Shown here: positions 15,401-24,646 of the stretch, one piece after another
Layout: the number at the start of each line of letters is the position of its first letter
Position numbering within the stretch: position 1 is the stretch's first letter
From: CAZAXU01 sp964489245
GTDB taxonomy: Bacteria; Bacteroidota; Bacteroidia; Flavobacteriales; Flavobacteriaceae
DNA length: 33,897 nt
Assembly: GCA_964489245.1 (NCBI GenBank)
Contig: CAZAXU010000022.1
Span: 1 to 33,897 of the forward strand
Direction: 5' to 3'
Notes under the pieces: model-generated
What the model was told of the DNA's origin: nothing
Database searches by the model: none
Seen by the model: only the letters and a program-made list of their open reading frames with translations
Position numbers and translations under genes: made by a program

Positions 15401-16648
15401 ACCATTTGCTGCGATATCCGGTTTGATTCGTCCATCGCTTGCAGGTCCCCGACTACTGGTATTTGCCAAAATACCGTTATAGGTCAAATTAGCCGTAGCA
15501 ATAACATTTTTTCCTTGTTTATGTCCCCCCGTAATATTTCCCCATTGATTTCCGGCGCCGTAGCCGCAATCATGTCCGTTGGAATTTCCGGCAGAAAATA
15601 CATGAAGTAAACTTAAATTATTATTTATTTGCGTATCAACTGTTTGAGTAATTGTTGTATATCCGTGATTACACCCATTGCTATAAGATGAGTTTGTAAT
15701 TAAAACACTACCATCGTTAATATAAGTGTTGGTTGCATTATCATTAAAATCAGACTCATAATTTACAATATAAACCGGCGAACCTGATGCCATTCCTTTC
15801 ATATAAGGATCAATATTTCCTGCTCCCGCAAGAATTCCGGCAACACCATCTCCATGATTTCTTCCTGTGCCACTTGCACGAGAATTATTTATCCTGCCTT
15901 GAAAATCAATATGAGGTCCTACAATGCCATCATCTCTTACCATAACACCAACGCCAACTCCGGTATAATTTCTTCCACCAACGTAATTGGTGTTAATTGC
16001 ATTCATCCTATGTAAACTTCTTCCTCTGGTATCATCCGGTTGTGGTGGTGGTGGAATTTGTTCCATCCACTTCACAAAAACCAAAGAAGCAATATCTTCA
16101 ATTTCAGCGATAGGTATTGTCACCGTTAACAAAGATGAGTACTCGTTTTGTTTATCAATTTTTATCGATTTTTTTTGAAGAGCCGAAATTACATAATCTC
16201 TTGGGATATTATCATAGAACTGTATAATCACCTTTATCTTATCCCCGTCAACAGCCCAGTCGGCAAGAGGTCTTTCCTGCAGGTTTAGAGCTATTTTGTA
16301 AATATTTTTGATTGGAAAAATTGCACGTATCCCCATTTTTTTCAGATGGAGTATCGACATTTTCTTAGAGAAATAGCATAAATAAGTTCCTTTAGAGATA
16401 TACTCTATCAACAGTGTTCCATCTGTTTTTAACCCATCTTGAATGGTTTGAGATGGTGTATTATAGAATTGTATATATGCATAATATCCATTTTTCCACA
16501 TACTCTGCTCAGATAGTTCCTCCCAGTTAAATGTGTTTATATTTTCTTCAACTTGAACCAATTCGTTTTGAAAAAGCACCTCATATTTCTGTTGAGAATA
16601 GACAAATATCATATTCAGCAACAACAGTAAACTTAATAATTTTTTCAT
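12491..16648 (-). CDS. Secreted multidomain subtilase (S8) with T9SS sorting domain
   Basis: This 1385-residue exported protease starts with a signal peptide (MKKLLSLLLLLNMIFVYS) and has an N-terminal region of about 210 residues that probably acts as a prodomain. The subtilisin catalytic domain follows: Asp in VRDDGIV (about D239), His in NHGDGVAGI (about H265), oxyanion Asn in SAGNSNG (about N355) and Ser in GGTSGASPG (about S435). Then come a beta-sandwich segment, a fibronectin-like region, a MAM-like domain (about 920-1095), fibronectin III (about 1100-1175) and a CUB-like domain (about 1195-1300). The C-terminal 75 residues (YYPNPTN...GLKSGVYFMQV) are a type A T9SS signal, so it is moved to the surface or medium through SprA. 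The start at 16648 replaces a 5' extension that would put 11 charged residues before the signal peptide. Confidence 0.93.
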   Translation of the reverse strand: MKKLLSLLLLLNMIFVYSQQKYEVLFQNELVQVEENINTFNWEELSEQSMWKNGYYAYIQFYNTPSQTIQDGLKTDGTLLIEYISKGTYLCYFSKKMSILHLKKMGIRAIFPIKNIYKIALNLQERPLADWAVDGDKIKVIIQFYDNIPRDYVISALQKKSIKIDKQNEYSSLLTVTIPIAEIEDIASLVFVKWMEQIPPPPQPDDTRGRSLHRMNAINTNYVGGRNYTGVGVGVMVRDDGIVGPHIDFQGRINNSRASGTGRNHGDGVAGILAGAGNIDPYMKGMASGSPVYIVNYESDFNDNATNTYINDGSVLITNSSYSNGCNHGYTTITQTVDTQINNNLSLLHVFSAGNSNGHDCGYGAGNQWGNITGGHKQGKNVIATANLTYNGILANTSSRGPASDGRIKPDIAANGRGHQSTDENNSYRVFGGTSGASPGIAGISAVLYEAYKTHNAGATPESALIKATLLNTANDLGNPGPDFKYGWGHVNALRAAMLIEDHRFLSDNISQGETKNHNINIPAGTKEVRFMVYWNDPAAAPGNSKALINDLDMSVSDPSGTNHLPWILDHTPNPINLNLPAIHGVDHLNNMEQVLIQNPVQGNYNINISGYDIPMGPQHYFVVYEIITEGITVTYPIGGESLTVGDIEVIHWDAHGTADDFTLEYSIDNGTTWNNIATVTSDKRLYEWTVPNNISGHCLFKLSSGSMNDTSDAEFSIANKVRNVLLTQVCPNQAKIVCDQIAGATAYEVYFLGNKYMELVASSSSNNITIPIANSNDSFWYAVRAKKDNDWTTERTIAKFHPGGLLNCSLNDDLALTSIENPTEGYICSANNIVSVKIQNTGLNNQQNFTVSYQLNNETAVQETYTNILLSGNETTFSFTQPISMVVGTNNTLRAWVTLTGDENTNNNEQTVNSYYFSNLAPFIDDVEAHAGTTSSEIGNCWSSIPSGVTNAYRWNVIGNGGSTPTSGTGPNSAHSGNNYFFTEASSPAQQGNIAELLTPVIDVSALTTPQLSFYYHMYGSGMGSLHVDVSDNGTWHNDEIVISGQQQTSGSDAWLEYSLVLGAYSGDVQVRFRGIRGNDYHGDISIDDIKIIEAPTCPVPSNLTVSNISFETADVSWTAGNVETHWQVEYGLQGFTHGNGTLVDVSTNSLSLIGLTQSTAYDVYVKANCGASPGDDDSAWLGPITFNTNTDYCSGGMFYDTGGANGDYGNNENITTIIAPAAGYDRVKVVFNSFSTESGYDKLYVYDGPDENAASLGVFSGTSIPGPFVSTHATGSLAFKFISDSSATRSGWEAAVTCETLAIENVFIEGFKYYPNPTNTIINVSASKQIQCVYIFDTLGREIRRFIPKSNKFSVDTSGLKSGVYFMQVEVNGVQKTVEIIKE

Positions 16649-16899
16649 GTGTTTATATTTTCGTAATCTAATGTTATTCAATTTATTATGTTATTATGTT
16701 TTGTCATGATTTTTACAAAAAATCCCGCCAAAACGGCTGGTTGCCTTATTTTTATACCTGAAGTTAAAATCCCCGAGCTATTCACATTTACCCCCCTACG
16801 GGGTAAATAATTATTCTAGTTACGTAAGTAAGTCCGCCCGCCCATACGAAATGTGTCTAATTTATTAGCCATAGATACTATAATGTTTTAGTTTATATA
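16649..16899. other. 251-bp spacer between subtilase and DUF2723 genes
   Basis: No gene is visible. The subtilase side shows no TAnnTTTG box on the minus strand, so its promoter is not identified. The spacer holds one hairpin (16786-16808) and short GC-rich islands (such as CCCGCCAAAACGGC and GTCCGCCCGCCC) that stand out against the AT-rich background. Confidence 0.5.
16786..16808 (-). terminator. Hairpin, possible terminator of the DUF2723 gene
   Basis: ATTTACCCC and GGGGTAAAT form a 9-bp perfect stem with a CCTAC loop. It lies about 90 bp beyond the minus-strand stop of the DUF2723 gene. Only a short mixed T/A run follows, so its strength is uncertain. Confidence 0.4.
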
Positions 16900-19800
16900 T
16901 TATTCCGCTGACTTCATTAAATCTTCGTACTTATTAGTTAATTTTTCGAAATCTTTAAGTTTTTCTTCTGCATATTGACTATCCTTTGCTTCCATAACAA
17001 TTCTTAACACTTCTCTGTAGCTCAAGAAATTCTTTTCAATTTCATCAAAATTTTTATACTTGTCTTGTAAAGACATATCTGCATAATAAATCAGGTATTC
17101 TTTGAATTTATTTAAGATTTTATCTGATACGAATCTGGCTTTTTCTTTGTCTCCCAACTTATAATACAACCCGATATACTCAAAAAGTGTGGAATAATAA
17201 CCAAAATCATCTATCGGCATCTTGTCTATGGACAAATCTAATATTTCTTTTGCTTTTGCTTTCTTATTTTCTTTAGATAATTTATTTGCCAATCTAAACA
17301 AAAGCGTACGATAAATTAATGAATTTCTTCTGGTTTCCGGATCTAAATAAATTCCTTTATTCATATTTCCCCAGTCCCATTTTTTTACATTTTTATACAT
17401 AATGGCTGTGTTGACTCTTCCCAAATCGAGTCCTTCATGTTTGGTGTAAATAGGGACTAATTTGTAAGTTAGCCCTTCCACTTGCAAATAGTCTTTCAGC
17501 CATAAATAATCCGAATCTGTAAAACTTCCTCCGCTAAAATATATTGGTCGTTTCCAATTGTTATTTGCCAATTCGTCCAACATGGCTAAACTGGCTTTGT
17601 AGATTCCGTCTTCTCCTATATTTATAATAATTTCATCTACAATTTTATCGGCATCTTTTTGAGCAACAATTCCATATTTCAAAACATTTTTTTTGTTCAC
17701 CGGAATTCTGATATATTTGGATGGGTAGAAATTTACAAGCTGTCCGTTTTCCATTTCCGCACTAAATTTATCATTCAGAGATAGTTTAACAAAATCTTTA
17801 ATGTCCAAGGTGTCTTTAATAAATTGCGGATATAAAACATCTCGCGTGCCATAGACATATTTTTTGTGCGGCATTGAAATCTCGAGCGGATCGGCATCAT
17901 AAACCTTTCTTTTTTGTTGGTCTATATACCAATCTGTTTGCAATAGGCTTGTATTCACCAATCTGATGTCTTTTCTGATACCCTCCACATCTTGCGCATA
18001 CCATAGCGGAAAAGAATCATTGTCACCAACCGTATATAAAATGGCGTTTTTCTGACATGAATCCAAATAGGCTTTTGCATTGGTCAGAGCAGAATATTTA
18101 TGCGACCGATTATGATCGTCCCAATTTTGAGTTGCCATCAATACGGGAGCGGCTAAAAGGCTTAAAATCAATACACTAAAAGATATTATTTTGGCATTAG
18201 CAAATTTTTTCAAATAATCATAAAGAGCAAATACGCCCATTCCTAACCAAATGGAAAAGAAATAAAAGGATCCCACAACAGCATAGTCTCTCTCTCTAGG
18301 TTCAAAAGGACGAACATTTGTATAAAAAATAATTGCTACTCCCGTCATGATAAAGGCGAGAAAAACCACATAGAAGCTTTTATTTTCTTTTGATGAATGA
18401 AACAAAAGTCCTAAGACCGCCAAAATAAACGGCAAGAAATAGTATGTATTCCTTGCTTTGTTATTTTTATAATCCGATGGTAATTTTTTTTGTGAGCCCA
18501 CGTTCATTTTATCAATAAAACTTATTCCGCTCAACCAATTCCCGTGATTGTCCAGTCTGCCTTGAATATCGTCTTGTCTTCCCACAAAATTCCACATCAA
18601 ATAGCGCCAATACATATAGTTAAGCTGATAGGTGAAAAAGAAACCGATATTTTTGAAAAAACTCGGTTTTTCATTACTTCTCGGAGGAATATTTAAAAGA
18701 CTCTTGTAGTTTTTGATGTTTTCAGGGTCGCTACTCCAAACTCTTGGCAACAAACCCCAATGTTTTTTTGAAAATTGTTGTTTGGCATTTTTATAATTAT
18801 TCACAATTACATATTTGCCTTTCTTTTTATTTTGCTCATACTTTGGTTTCTCATCCGTATAAGGTTCATCTTTATCTAGCCCGGCTGCATAAGCAGAATA
18901 ATAAGGTCCATAAAACAAATATGTTTTTCCATACTGTTCCCTATTATAATACGCCAGTAATTCTCTTGCATTTGTCGGCGCATTTTCATTGATAACCGTA
19001 TCAGCGTTTGCGCGTATCGGAAGCATCACCCAAGACGAAAATCCAATCAACACATACAGCACCGAAAGCGTCAATAATTCCATAGATTTATTGTTTTTGT
19101 CTTTTGCTTTTTTAAGTCCGTAATAAAAAACTGCAATGGTTACAATTCCTGCGACAATTGTTCCTGTATTAAAAGGAGTGCCCAAACTATTCGTAAAGAA
19201 TATTTCAAATGAACTAAAAAATTTCATCGTCCAAGGAAGGAGCATTTTAAAAATGAATATCAATATTCCGAATACAATCAAGTTGGCATAGATAAATTGT
19301 TTCAATTTGAACTCGGGATATTTTTTAAAATAATACATCATCCCGATTGCCGGAATAACCAAAAGCCCCATAAAGTGTATTCCGAAAGAGAGTCCCAGTG
19401 AAAAGGCCAGTAGAATCAACCATCTGTTTCCTCTAGGCTGATCCATCACATCTACCCACTTTAATCCCATCCAAAATAATACCGCCATCACAAAACTTGC
19501 TGCGGCATAAACTTCTGCTTCGACAGCAGAAAACCAAAAAGTATCTGAAAAAGCAAAAGCCAAGGCACCTATAAAGCTACTTCCTAAAACGATTATTTGT
19601 TCCGTTTTTGATAATGTCTCTTTTCTTATGATATATTTCACCAAAATATGAACAATCGTCCAAAACAAAAACATTATGGTCAAAGCACTGAAAATTGCCG
19701 ACATTAGGTTCACCATATATGCAATTTTTGATGGAGATGAAGCAAACATTGCAAAAAATGCCCCTAACATCTGAAACAAAGGTGCGCCCGGAGGATGTCC

Positions 19801-19950
19801 GACTTGCAGTTTTGTGGAAGTGGCTATATATTCTCCACAATCCCAAAAACTCAAAGTAGGTTCCAGTGTAGATACATAGGTAAATAATGCTATTAAAAAC
19901 ACAACAATTCCCAGTATTAAATCCAACTTTTTAAATGACCAATTTTTCAT
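16900..19950 (-). CDS. DUF2723 family membrane protein, GT-C glycosyltransferase-like
   Basis: This 1016-residue protein has about ten transmembrane helices within the first ~610 residues and a soluble C-terminal half. The N-terminal block FWDCGEYIATSTKLQVGHPPGAP (read with the preceding LEPTLS, about residues 30-57) is the DUF2723 signature. The acidic residues after the first helix resemble those of GT-C enzymes, which use lipid-linked sugars outside the membrane (protein O-mannosyltransferase-like). The C-terminus (about 850-1010) is helical and TPR-like. The family is widespread in Bacteroidota and is suspected of glycosylating exported proteins; the donor and acceptor cannot be told from this sequence. 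The following phrase of the tail, KLKDFEKLTNKYEDLMKSAE, is charged and probably soluble. Confidence 0.88.
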   Translation of the reverse strand: MKNWSFKKLDLILGIVVFLIALFTYVSTLEPTLSFWDCGEYIATSTKLQVGHPPGAPLFQMLGAFFAMFASSPSKIAYMVNLMSAIFSALTIMFLFWTIVHILVKYIIRKETLSKTEQIIVLGSSFIGALAFAFSDTFWFSAVEAEVYAAASFVMAVLFWMGLKWVDVMDQPRGNRWLILLAFSLGLSFGIHFMGLLVIPAIGMMYYFKKYPEFKLKQFIYANLIVFGILIFIFKMLLPWTMKFFSSFEIFFTNSLGTPFNTGTIVAGIVTIAVFYYGLKKAKDKNNKSMELLTLSVLYVLIGFSSWVMLPIRANADTVINENAPTNARELLAYYNREQYGKTYLFYGPYYSAYAAGLDKDEPYTDEKPKYEQNKKKGKYVIVNNYKNAKQQFSKKHWGLLPRVWSSDPENIKNYKSLLNIPPRSNEKPSFFKNIGFFFTYQLNYMYWRYLMWNFVGRQDDIQGRLDNHGNWLSGISFIDKMNVGSQKKLPSDYKNNKARNTYYFLPFILAVLGLLFHSSKENKSFYVVFLAFIMTGVAIIFYTNVRPFEPRERDYAVVGSFYFFSIWLGMGVFALYDYLKKFANAKIISFSVLILSLLAAPVLMATQNWDDHNRSHKYSALTNAKAYLDSCQKNAILYTVGDNDSFPLWYAQDVEGIRKDIRLVNTSLLQTDWYIDQQKRKVYDADPLEISMPHKKYVYGTRDVLYPQFIKDTLDIKDFVKLSLNDKFSAEMENGQLVNFYPSKYIRIPVNKKNVLKYGIVAQKDADKIVDEIIINIGEDGIYKASLAMLDELANNNWKRPIYFSGGSFTDSDYLWLKDYLQVEGLTYKLVPIYTKHEGLDLGRVNTAIMYKNVKKWDWGNMNKGIYLDPETRRNSLIYRTLLFRLANKLSKENKKAKAKEILDLSIDKMPIDDFGYYSTLFEYIGLYYKLGDKEKARFVSDKILNKFKEYLIYYADMSLQDKYKNFDEIEKNFLSYREVLRIVMEAKDSQYAEEKLKDFEKLTNKYEDLMKSAE

Positions 19951-19971
19951 TCGATATTTTTTTGATTAGCA

Positions 19972-19979
19972 CAAAAATA
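19972..19979 (-). promoter_or_regulatory. Candidate -7 box for the DUF2723 gene
   Basis: TATTTTTG on the minus strand fits TAnnTTTG, 21 bp upstream of the ATG. No TTG lies at the preferred distance. Confidence 0.45.
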
Positions 19980-20156
19980 GCAATTATTAAATGTAAATAT
20001 CTAATTTTTAATTTTTCTTTATGAGTTTAACAAAATAAAAAGTGCAAAAAATATAAGCCTTAAATTTTATTACCATTATTTTCCTCAGGGTGATATGCTT
20101 TTAGAATACGTTCTCTTTTTAACTAATTTTTAATACCTCGGCGCTGAAAATTATCG

Positions 20157-20164
20157 TACTTTTG
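20157..20164 (+). promoter_or_regulatory. Candidate -7 box for glnS
   Basis: TACTTTTG is an exact TAnnTTTG match 18 bp before the glnS ATG, which allows only a very short leader. No TTG was found 17-23 nt upstream. Confidence 0.5.
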
Positions 20165-20182
20165 TGTTAAATTTTTAGTTCT

Positions 20183-21868
20183 ATGGCAGAAGAAACAAAA
20201 GCATTGAATTTCATTGAACAAATCATTGAAGATGATTTATCGGGAGGAATGAAAAAAGAAGAATTACGTTTCAGATTTCCTCCCGAGCCTAACGGTTATC
20301 TACATATCGGACATGCCGCGTCTATTTGTCTTAACTTCGGATTAGGACTGAAATATGGTGCGCCGGTCAATCTGCGTTTTGACGATACAAATCCTGCAAA
20401 AGAAGAGCAAGAATATGTTGATGCCATTAAAAAAGACATCAAATGGCTGGGATTTACTTGGGATAAAGAATTATATTCTTCTGACTATTTTGAACAATTA
20501 TATCAATGGGCAATTCAATTGATCAAAGAAGAAAAGGCTTATGTTGACCATCAGACATCTGAAGAAATTGCCAAGCAAAAAGGCACCCCTACCAATCCGG
20601 GAGTAAACAGCCCGTATAGAAATCGTTCCGTTGAGGAAAACTTATTGTTGTTTGAGCAAATGAAAGACGGAAAGTTTGATGAGGGAGAGTGTGTTTTGCG
20701 TGCTAAAATTGATATGGGACACGTGAATATGCATATGCGCGACCCCATTATGTATCGTATTTTACACAAACCACACCACCGTACCGGAACCATATGGAAA
20801 ATCTATCCTATGTATGATTGGACACATGGAGAATCAGACTATATTGAACAAATAACACATTCTCTCTGTACGCTGGAATTTAAACCCCATAGACCACTTT
20901 ATGAATGGTATGTTGATCAAATCAGAAATCCAAAAAAAATCAAACCGAAACAACGCGAATTTGCCAGACGAAATCTGAGTTATACCGTGATGAGTAAACG
21001 AAAACTATTGCAATTGGTCAATGAAAAACATGTCAACGGTTGGGACGATCCGCGTATGCCTACCATTTCGGGATTGCGTCGTAGAGGATACACTCCGGAA
21101 TCTATCGTGAATTTCAGTGAATTGTCAGGAATCTCTAAGAGAGAAAACGTAACGGATGTGGCTTTACTGGAATTTTCAGTTCGTGAACACCTGAACAAAA
21201 TCGCGCCTAGACGCATGGCGGTGCTTAATCCGGTGAAGTTGATAATAGATAATTACCCGGATGATAAGATTGAATATTTACAATCGGAAAACAATCCCGA
21301 AGATGAAAATGCCGGATATAGAAAAATTCCTTTCAGAAAAGAACTCTATATCGAACGAGAAGATTTTAAAGAAGAAGCCAATAGAAAGTTTTTCAGATTG
21401 ACTTTAAACAAAGAAGTGCGTTTAAAAAATGCTTATATCATCAAAGGAGAATCTGTGGTTAAAGATGCCGACGGAAATATTATTGAAATTCATGCCACTT
21501 ATGATCCTTTAAGTAAAAGTGGCAGCGGAACAGAAGAAAGCAAAAGAAAAGTGAAAGGAACTTTGCACTGGGTTACTGTTAAAGATTCTCTTCCCGCAGA
21601 GATTAGAATATATGACAGATTGTTCCTTGATGAGGCACCGGACGGACATAAAGACAGAGATTTTTTGGAATTTATTAATCCGGATAGCCTACATATTGAC
21701 AGAAAAGCACGTTTGGAACCAAATTTGAAGGATGCCAAATCAGGAGAGCGGTTCCAATTTACTCGTCTGGGATATTTTGTGGCAGACCCCGATTCATCCG
21801 AAAACAGTTTGGTGTTTAACCGAACCGTTACTTTACGAGATACTTGGACAAAAAAAACTAAAAATTAA
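20183..21868 (+). CDS. glnS: Glutaminyl-tRNA synthetase
   Basis: This 561-residue class I synthetase charges tRNA-Gln directly with glutamine. The HIGH motif is in PNGYLHIGHA (residues 41-44) and the KMSKS-equivalent loop is VMSKRKL (about residues 269-275). The central GWDDPRMPTISGLRRRGYTPE block identifies the GlxRS group, and the C-terminal anticodon-binding beta-barrels (about 340-550) are of the GlnRS kind. A true GlnRS means the organism need not rely wholly on the Glu-tRNA amidotransferase route for Gln-tRNA. The length is normal. batD follows 54 bp later on the same strand and may be read through from here. Confidence 0.96.
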   Translation: MAEETKALNFIEQIIEDDLSGGMKKEELRFRFPPEPNGYLHIGHAASICLNFGLGLKYGAPVNLRFDDTNPAKEEQEYVDAIKKDIKWLGFTWDKELYSSDYFEQLYQWAIQLIKEEKAYVDHQTSEEIAKQKGTPTNPGVNSPYRNRSVEENLLLFEQMKDGKFDEGECVLRAKIDMGHVNMHMRDPIMYRILHKPHHRTGTIWKIYPMYDWTHGESDYIEQITHSLCTLEFKPHRPLYEWYVDQIRNPKKIKPKQREFARRNLSYTVMSKRKLLQLVNEKHVNGWDDPRMPTISGLRRRGYTPESIVNFSELSGISKRENVTDVALLEFSVREHLNKIAPRRMAVLNPVKLIIDNYPDDKIEYLQSENNPEDENAGYRKIPFRKELYIEREDFKEEANRKFFRLTLNKEVRLKNAYIIKGESVVKDADGNIIEIHATYDPLSKSGSGTEESKRKVKGTLHWVTVKDSLPAEIRIYDRLFLDEAPDGHKDRDFLEFINPDSLHIDRKARLEPNLKDAKSGERFQFTRLGYFVADPDSSENSLVFNRTVTLRDTWTKKTKN

Positions 21869-21922
21869 TTTTTAGGCTCATATTGAAATAGATAAATTAA
21901 ACTTGTAAATTCTATTTTAGAA

Positions 21923-23710
21923 ATGAAAAAAATTATATGGACATTTTTCTTCGGACTTTATGTCTCTCTTTTGAGCGCCCAAATCACTTTTAATGCTTCT
22001 GTCTCAAAAAATGAAGTAAGTATGGGCGAAAGATTCAGGGTGATGTTTGTGTTGAATATGCAAGGGGCTTCCAATCAAAGTAATGATTTTTCTCCTCCGA
22101 AATTCCAAAATTTTCAAAAATTAATGGGACCGAGTGTTTATCAAGAGTTCCAAAATTATAACGGTCGAATCTCCTATCAAGAAACTTATAGCATGCTTTT
22201 GCAACCTAAAAAAACGGGCACTTTTGAGATTGGACCAGCAAGCATTTCTGTCAACGGAAAAAAATATCAAACTCAAACTATTCGAGTCAAAGTTGTAAAA
22301 GGAAAAGTAAACAACAACTCCCAACAGACACAACGGGAAAACAAAAACGTTGCATCTATCACAAAAAGGCAAGCAAAAGATATTTTTCTTGTAGCCGAAA
22401 CCACAACCAATACACCTTATGAAAATCAAGCCGTAGGTTTAACCTATAAGCTATATATTTCTAGAGAATATGGTGTGAACAATTATGCTGAAACTTCACA
22501 ACCGCAATACAACGGTTTTTGGGCACAAGATATCAACAGAAATATTTCCGGACCTTTTCAAGGGGAAATTAAAGGAAAATCATATACATATTACATTTTA
22601 CGAAAAAAATTACTTTTCCCGCAAAGCTCCGGAAAATTGGAAATAAAACCCTTGAGTCTAAACATCGACTTGCTGAAACCCGTAATCCGTCAAATGGGAT
22701 TTCTGCAATACCGCGATCATGAAATTCAAAGAGTAAAATTGAGCAGCGGAAAAAAAACGCTTCGTGTCAAAAGCCTTCCCGAAGAAGGAAAACCTATTGA
22801 TTTTTCAGGAGCTGTTGGAAATTTCGAATTTAAAGTAGATATAGATAAAAATAAAGTTCAAACCGGAGAACCCGTGAGTATCACTATCCAAGCTCGTGGA
22901 ATAGGGAATCTCAAACTTTTTGAACTGCCCAAACTCAAAGCTCCGAACGGTTTAGAAGTCTATGAACCCAAACATACAGAAAATGTAAAAAGCTCTTTTT
23001 CCGGAAATCAAGGAGTGATTCGAGACGAATATACGCTTATTCCGAACAAAAGCGGAAAATTTATTATTCCGGCGATTAGTTTTAGCTATTTCGACCCTAA
23101 ACTGAATAATTATGTAGTTAAGTCTTCCGGTGATTTGGTTCTTTTTGTATCCGGAAACGACTCTTCTCAAATCAGTTCAAATATCAACCGAAACAACCAA
23201 GGAGTCGATTTTAGATATATCAAGGAAAAAGCTGAATTTCAAGCCAAAAAACATCATAATTTTTACAATTCAAAACTTTTTTATTTCTTGAGTTTATTCC
23301 CGTTTTTTATCGCTCCTTTCATATTCTTATTCCATAGATATAACAGCAATAAAGTCATTGATTTTGAGCAACTAAAAGCGAAAAAATCTAAAGAATTATC
23401 CGACAAATATCTCAAGGATGCAAAAAATAATATACAGCATAAAGAAAAATTTTATGCCACTTTAGAAAAAGCTTTTCATAACTTTTTAAAAGCAAAATTA
23501 AAAATAGACACCTCTGAAATGAGTAGAGACAATATTAGCCGATTGCTATCAGAAAGAAAAGTTTCTCAAAATGAAATAGATAAACTAATTGAAGTCCTGA
23601 ATCATTGTGATTTTGCGCGCTATGCGCCTTCAAAGGAAACCGAAATTCAAAACGACTATCAAAAAGCCGTAGAAATTTTAAGCATTTTGGACAAACAAAT
23701 AAAAAAATAA
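21923..23710 (+). CDS. batD: BatD-like protein (aerotolerance operon family)
   Basis: This 595-residue protein has a signal peptide (about 1-20, ending LLSAQ), tandem beta-sandwich domains in the periplasm (about 20-440), one transmembrane helix (about 450-472) and a charged cytoplasmic helical tail (about 475-595). Motifs such as VSKNEVSMGERFRVMF and VDIDKNKVQTGEPVSI are repeated openings of the BatD domains. BatD belongs to the Bat proteins first linked to oxygen tolerance in Bacteroides, which usually act with a MoxR AAA+ ATPase and the VWA proteins BatA and BatB. Here those partners are not upstream; glnS is. batE starts 7 nt after its stop, so the two are co-transcribed. Confidence 0.9.
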   Translation: MKKIIWTFFFGLYVSLLSAQITFNASVSKNEVSMGERFRVMFVLNMQGASNQSNDFSPPKFQNFQKLMGPSVYQEFQNYNGRISYQETYSMLLQPKKTGTFEIGPASISVNGKKYQTQTIRVKVVKGKVNNNSQQTQRENKNVASITKRQAKDIFLVAETTTNTPYENQAVGLTYKLYISREYGVNNYAETSQPQYNGFWAQDINRNISGPFQGEIKGKSYTYYILRKKLLFPQSSGKLEIKPLSLNIDLLKPVIRQMGFLQYRDHEIQRVKLSSGKKTLRVKSLPEEGKPIDFSGAVGNFEFKVDIDKNKVQTGEPVSITIQARGIGNLKLFELPKLKAPNGLEVYEPKHTENVKSSFSGNQGVIRDEYTLIPNKSGKFIIPAISFSYFDPKLNNYVVKSSGDLVLFVSGNDSSQISSNINRNNQGVDFRYIKEKAEFQAKKHHNFYNSKLFYFLSLFPFFIAPFIFLFHRYNSNKVIDFEQLKAKKSKELSDKYLKDAKNNIQHKEKFYATLEKAFHNFLKAKLKIDTSEMSRDNISRLLSERKVSQNEIDKLIEVLNHCDFARYAPSKETEIQNDYQKAVEILSILDKQIKK

Positions 23711-23717
23711 CAGAACG

Positions 23718-24468
23718 ATGAAACAAATATTTTTATATTTATTGATTCTGCTGTTTCAAAGCATAATTGCACAAACACCCGAGGAATATTTCAAGCAAGG
23801 AAATATTGCTTATAAAAATGCAGATTATCAATTGGCTGTTCAAAAATATGAAAAAGCCATCAATCCCGATAAAGAATCCGGAACCTTATATTTCAACTTG
23901 GCGAATGCTTATTATAAGCTAAACAAAATTGCCCCATCTGTTTATTATTATGAAAAAGCTTTAAAACTTAATCCTGATGATGAGGATATTCTTCATAATT
24001 TGAAATTGGCACAACAAATGAAAATAGATAAAATAAAAAAAGTTCCGGTTGGCTTAATTGAAAAAATAAATCGCAAGATTGCCGAAACGTTTTCCACTCA
24101 CATTTGGGGAATTTTGGCTGTTGTTTGGGCATTTCTCGGATTGGGATTTTTTATCTTATTTCTTTTCTCTTCAAAATCCAATCTTAAACGCATTGGTTTT
24201 GTGATGATGTTTCTTAGTTTGTTTGTTTTCTTGTTTTCTTGGCATAATGCCGGAATTTCTCATAAAATTTCATTTGAAAAATATGCTATTATTTTTACAG
24301 ACAACACCACTTTACAGGCAGAACCTAATTTAACATCAGACAAAATTACCAATCTGCACGAGGGTACTAAAATAAAACTCCTGAAAAAAGAAAACAATTG
24401 GCAATTGATAAAACTAAGCGATGGAAAAAAAGGATGGGTTCCAACAAATGATTTTAGAATCATTGAAT
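23718..24468 (+). CDS. batE: BatE-like TPR/SH3 protein, 3' end at assembly gap
   Basis: About 250 residues are visible before the N run. There is a signal peptide (about 1-18), two to three TPR repeats (about 20-100, with YFKQGNIAYKNADYQLAVQKY and LYFNLANAYYKLNK), two membrane helices (about 128-150 and 158-175) and a bacterial SH3 domain (about 190-250). The SH3 domain ends with KGWVPTNDFRIIE, which is where BatE proteins normally stop. The final visible base is a T that could begin the stop codon. The gene is thus probably nearly complete, and the apparent continuation beyond the gap is an artefact. TPR and SH3 modules suggest a role as a protein-binding partner of BatD at the membrane. Confidence 0.85.
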
Positions 24469-24568
24469 NNNNNNNNNNNNNNNNNNNNNNNNNNNNNNNN
24501 NNNNNNNNNNNNNNNNNNNNNNNNNNNNNNNNNNNNNNNNNNNNNNNNNNNNNNNNNNNNNNNNNNNN
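24469..24568. other. Assembly gap (100 N)
   Basis: The run of exactly 100 N is the conventional filler for a scaffold gap of unknown size. It hides the end of batE and possibly other sequence between batE and the rseP promoter. Confidence 0.98.
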
Positions 24569-24597
24569 TAAATTATTGTTAATAATCTATACTTTAA

Positions 24598-24628
24598 TTG
24601 CCACTTCAAATAAAATAAAGTATTTTTG
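24598..24628 (+). promoter_or_regulatory. rseP promoter
   Basis: TTG (24598-24600) and TATTTTTG (24621-24628, exact TAnnTTTG) are 20 nt apart and lie 18 bp upstream of the ATG at 24647. This is one of the best matches in the window to the flavobacterial promoter. Confidence 0.75.
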
Positions 24629-24646
24629 CCTTCTAAATTATAAAAC

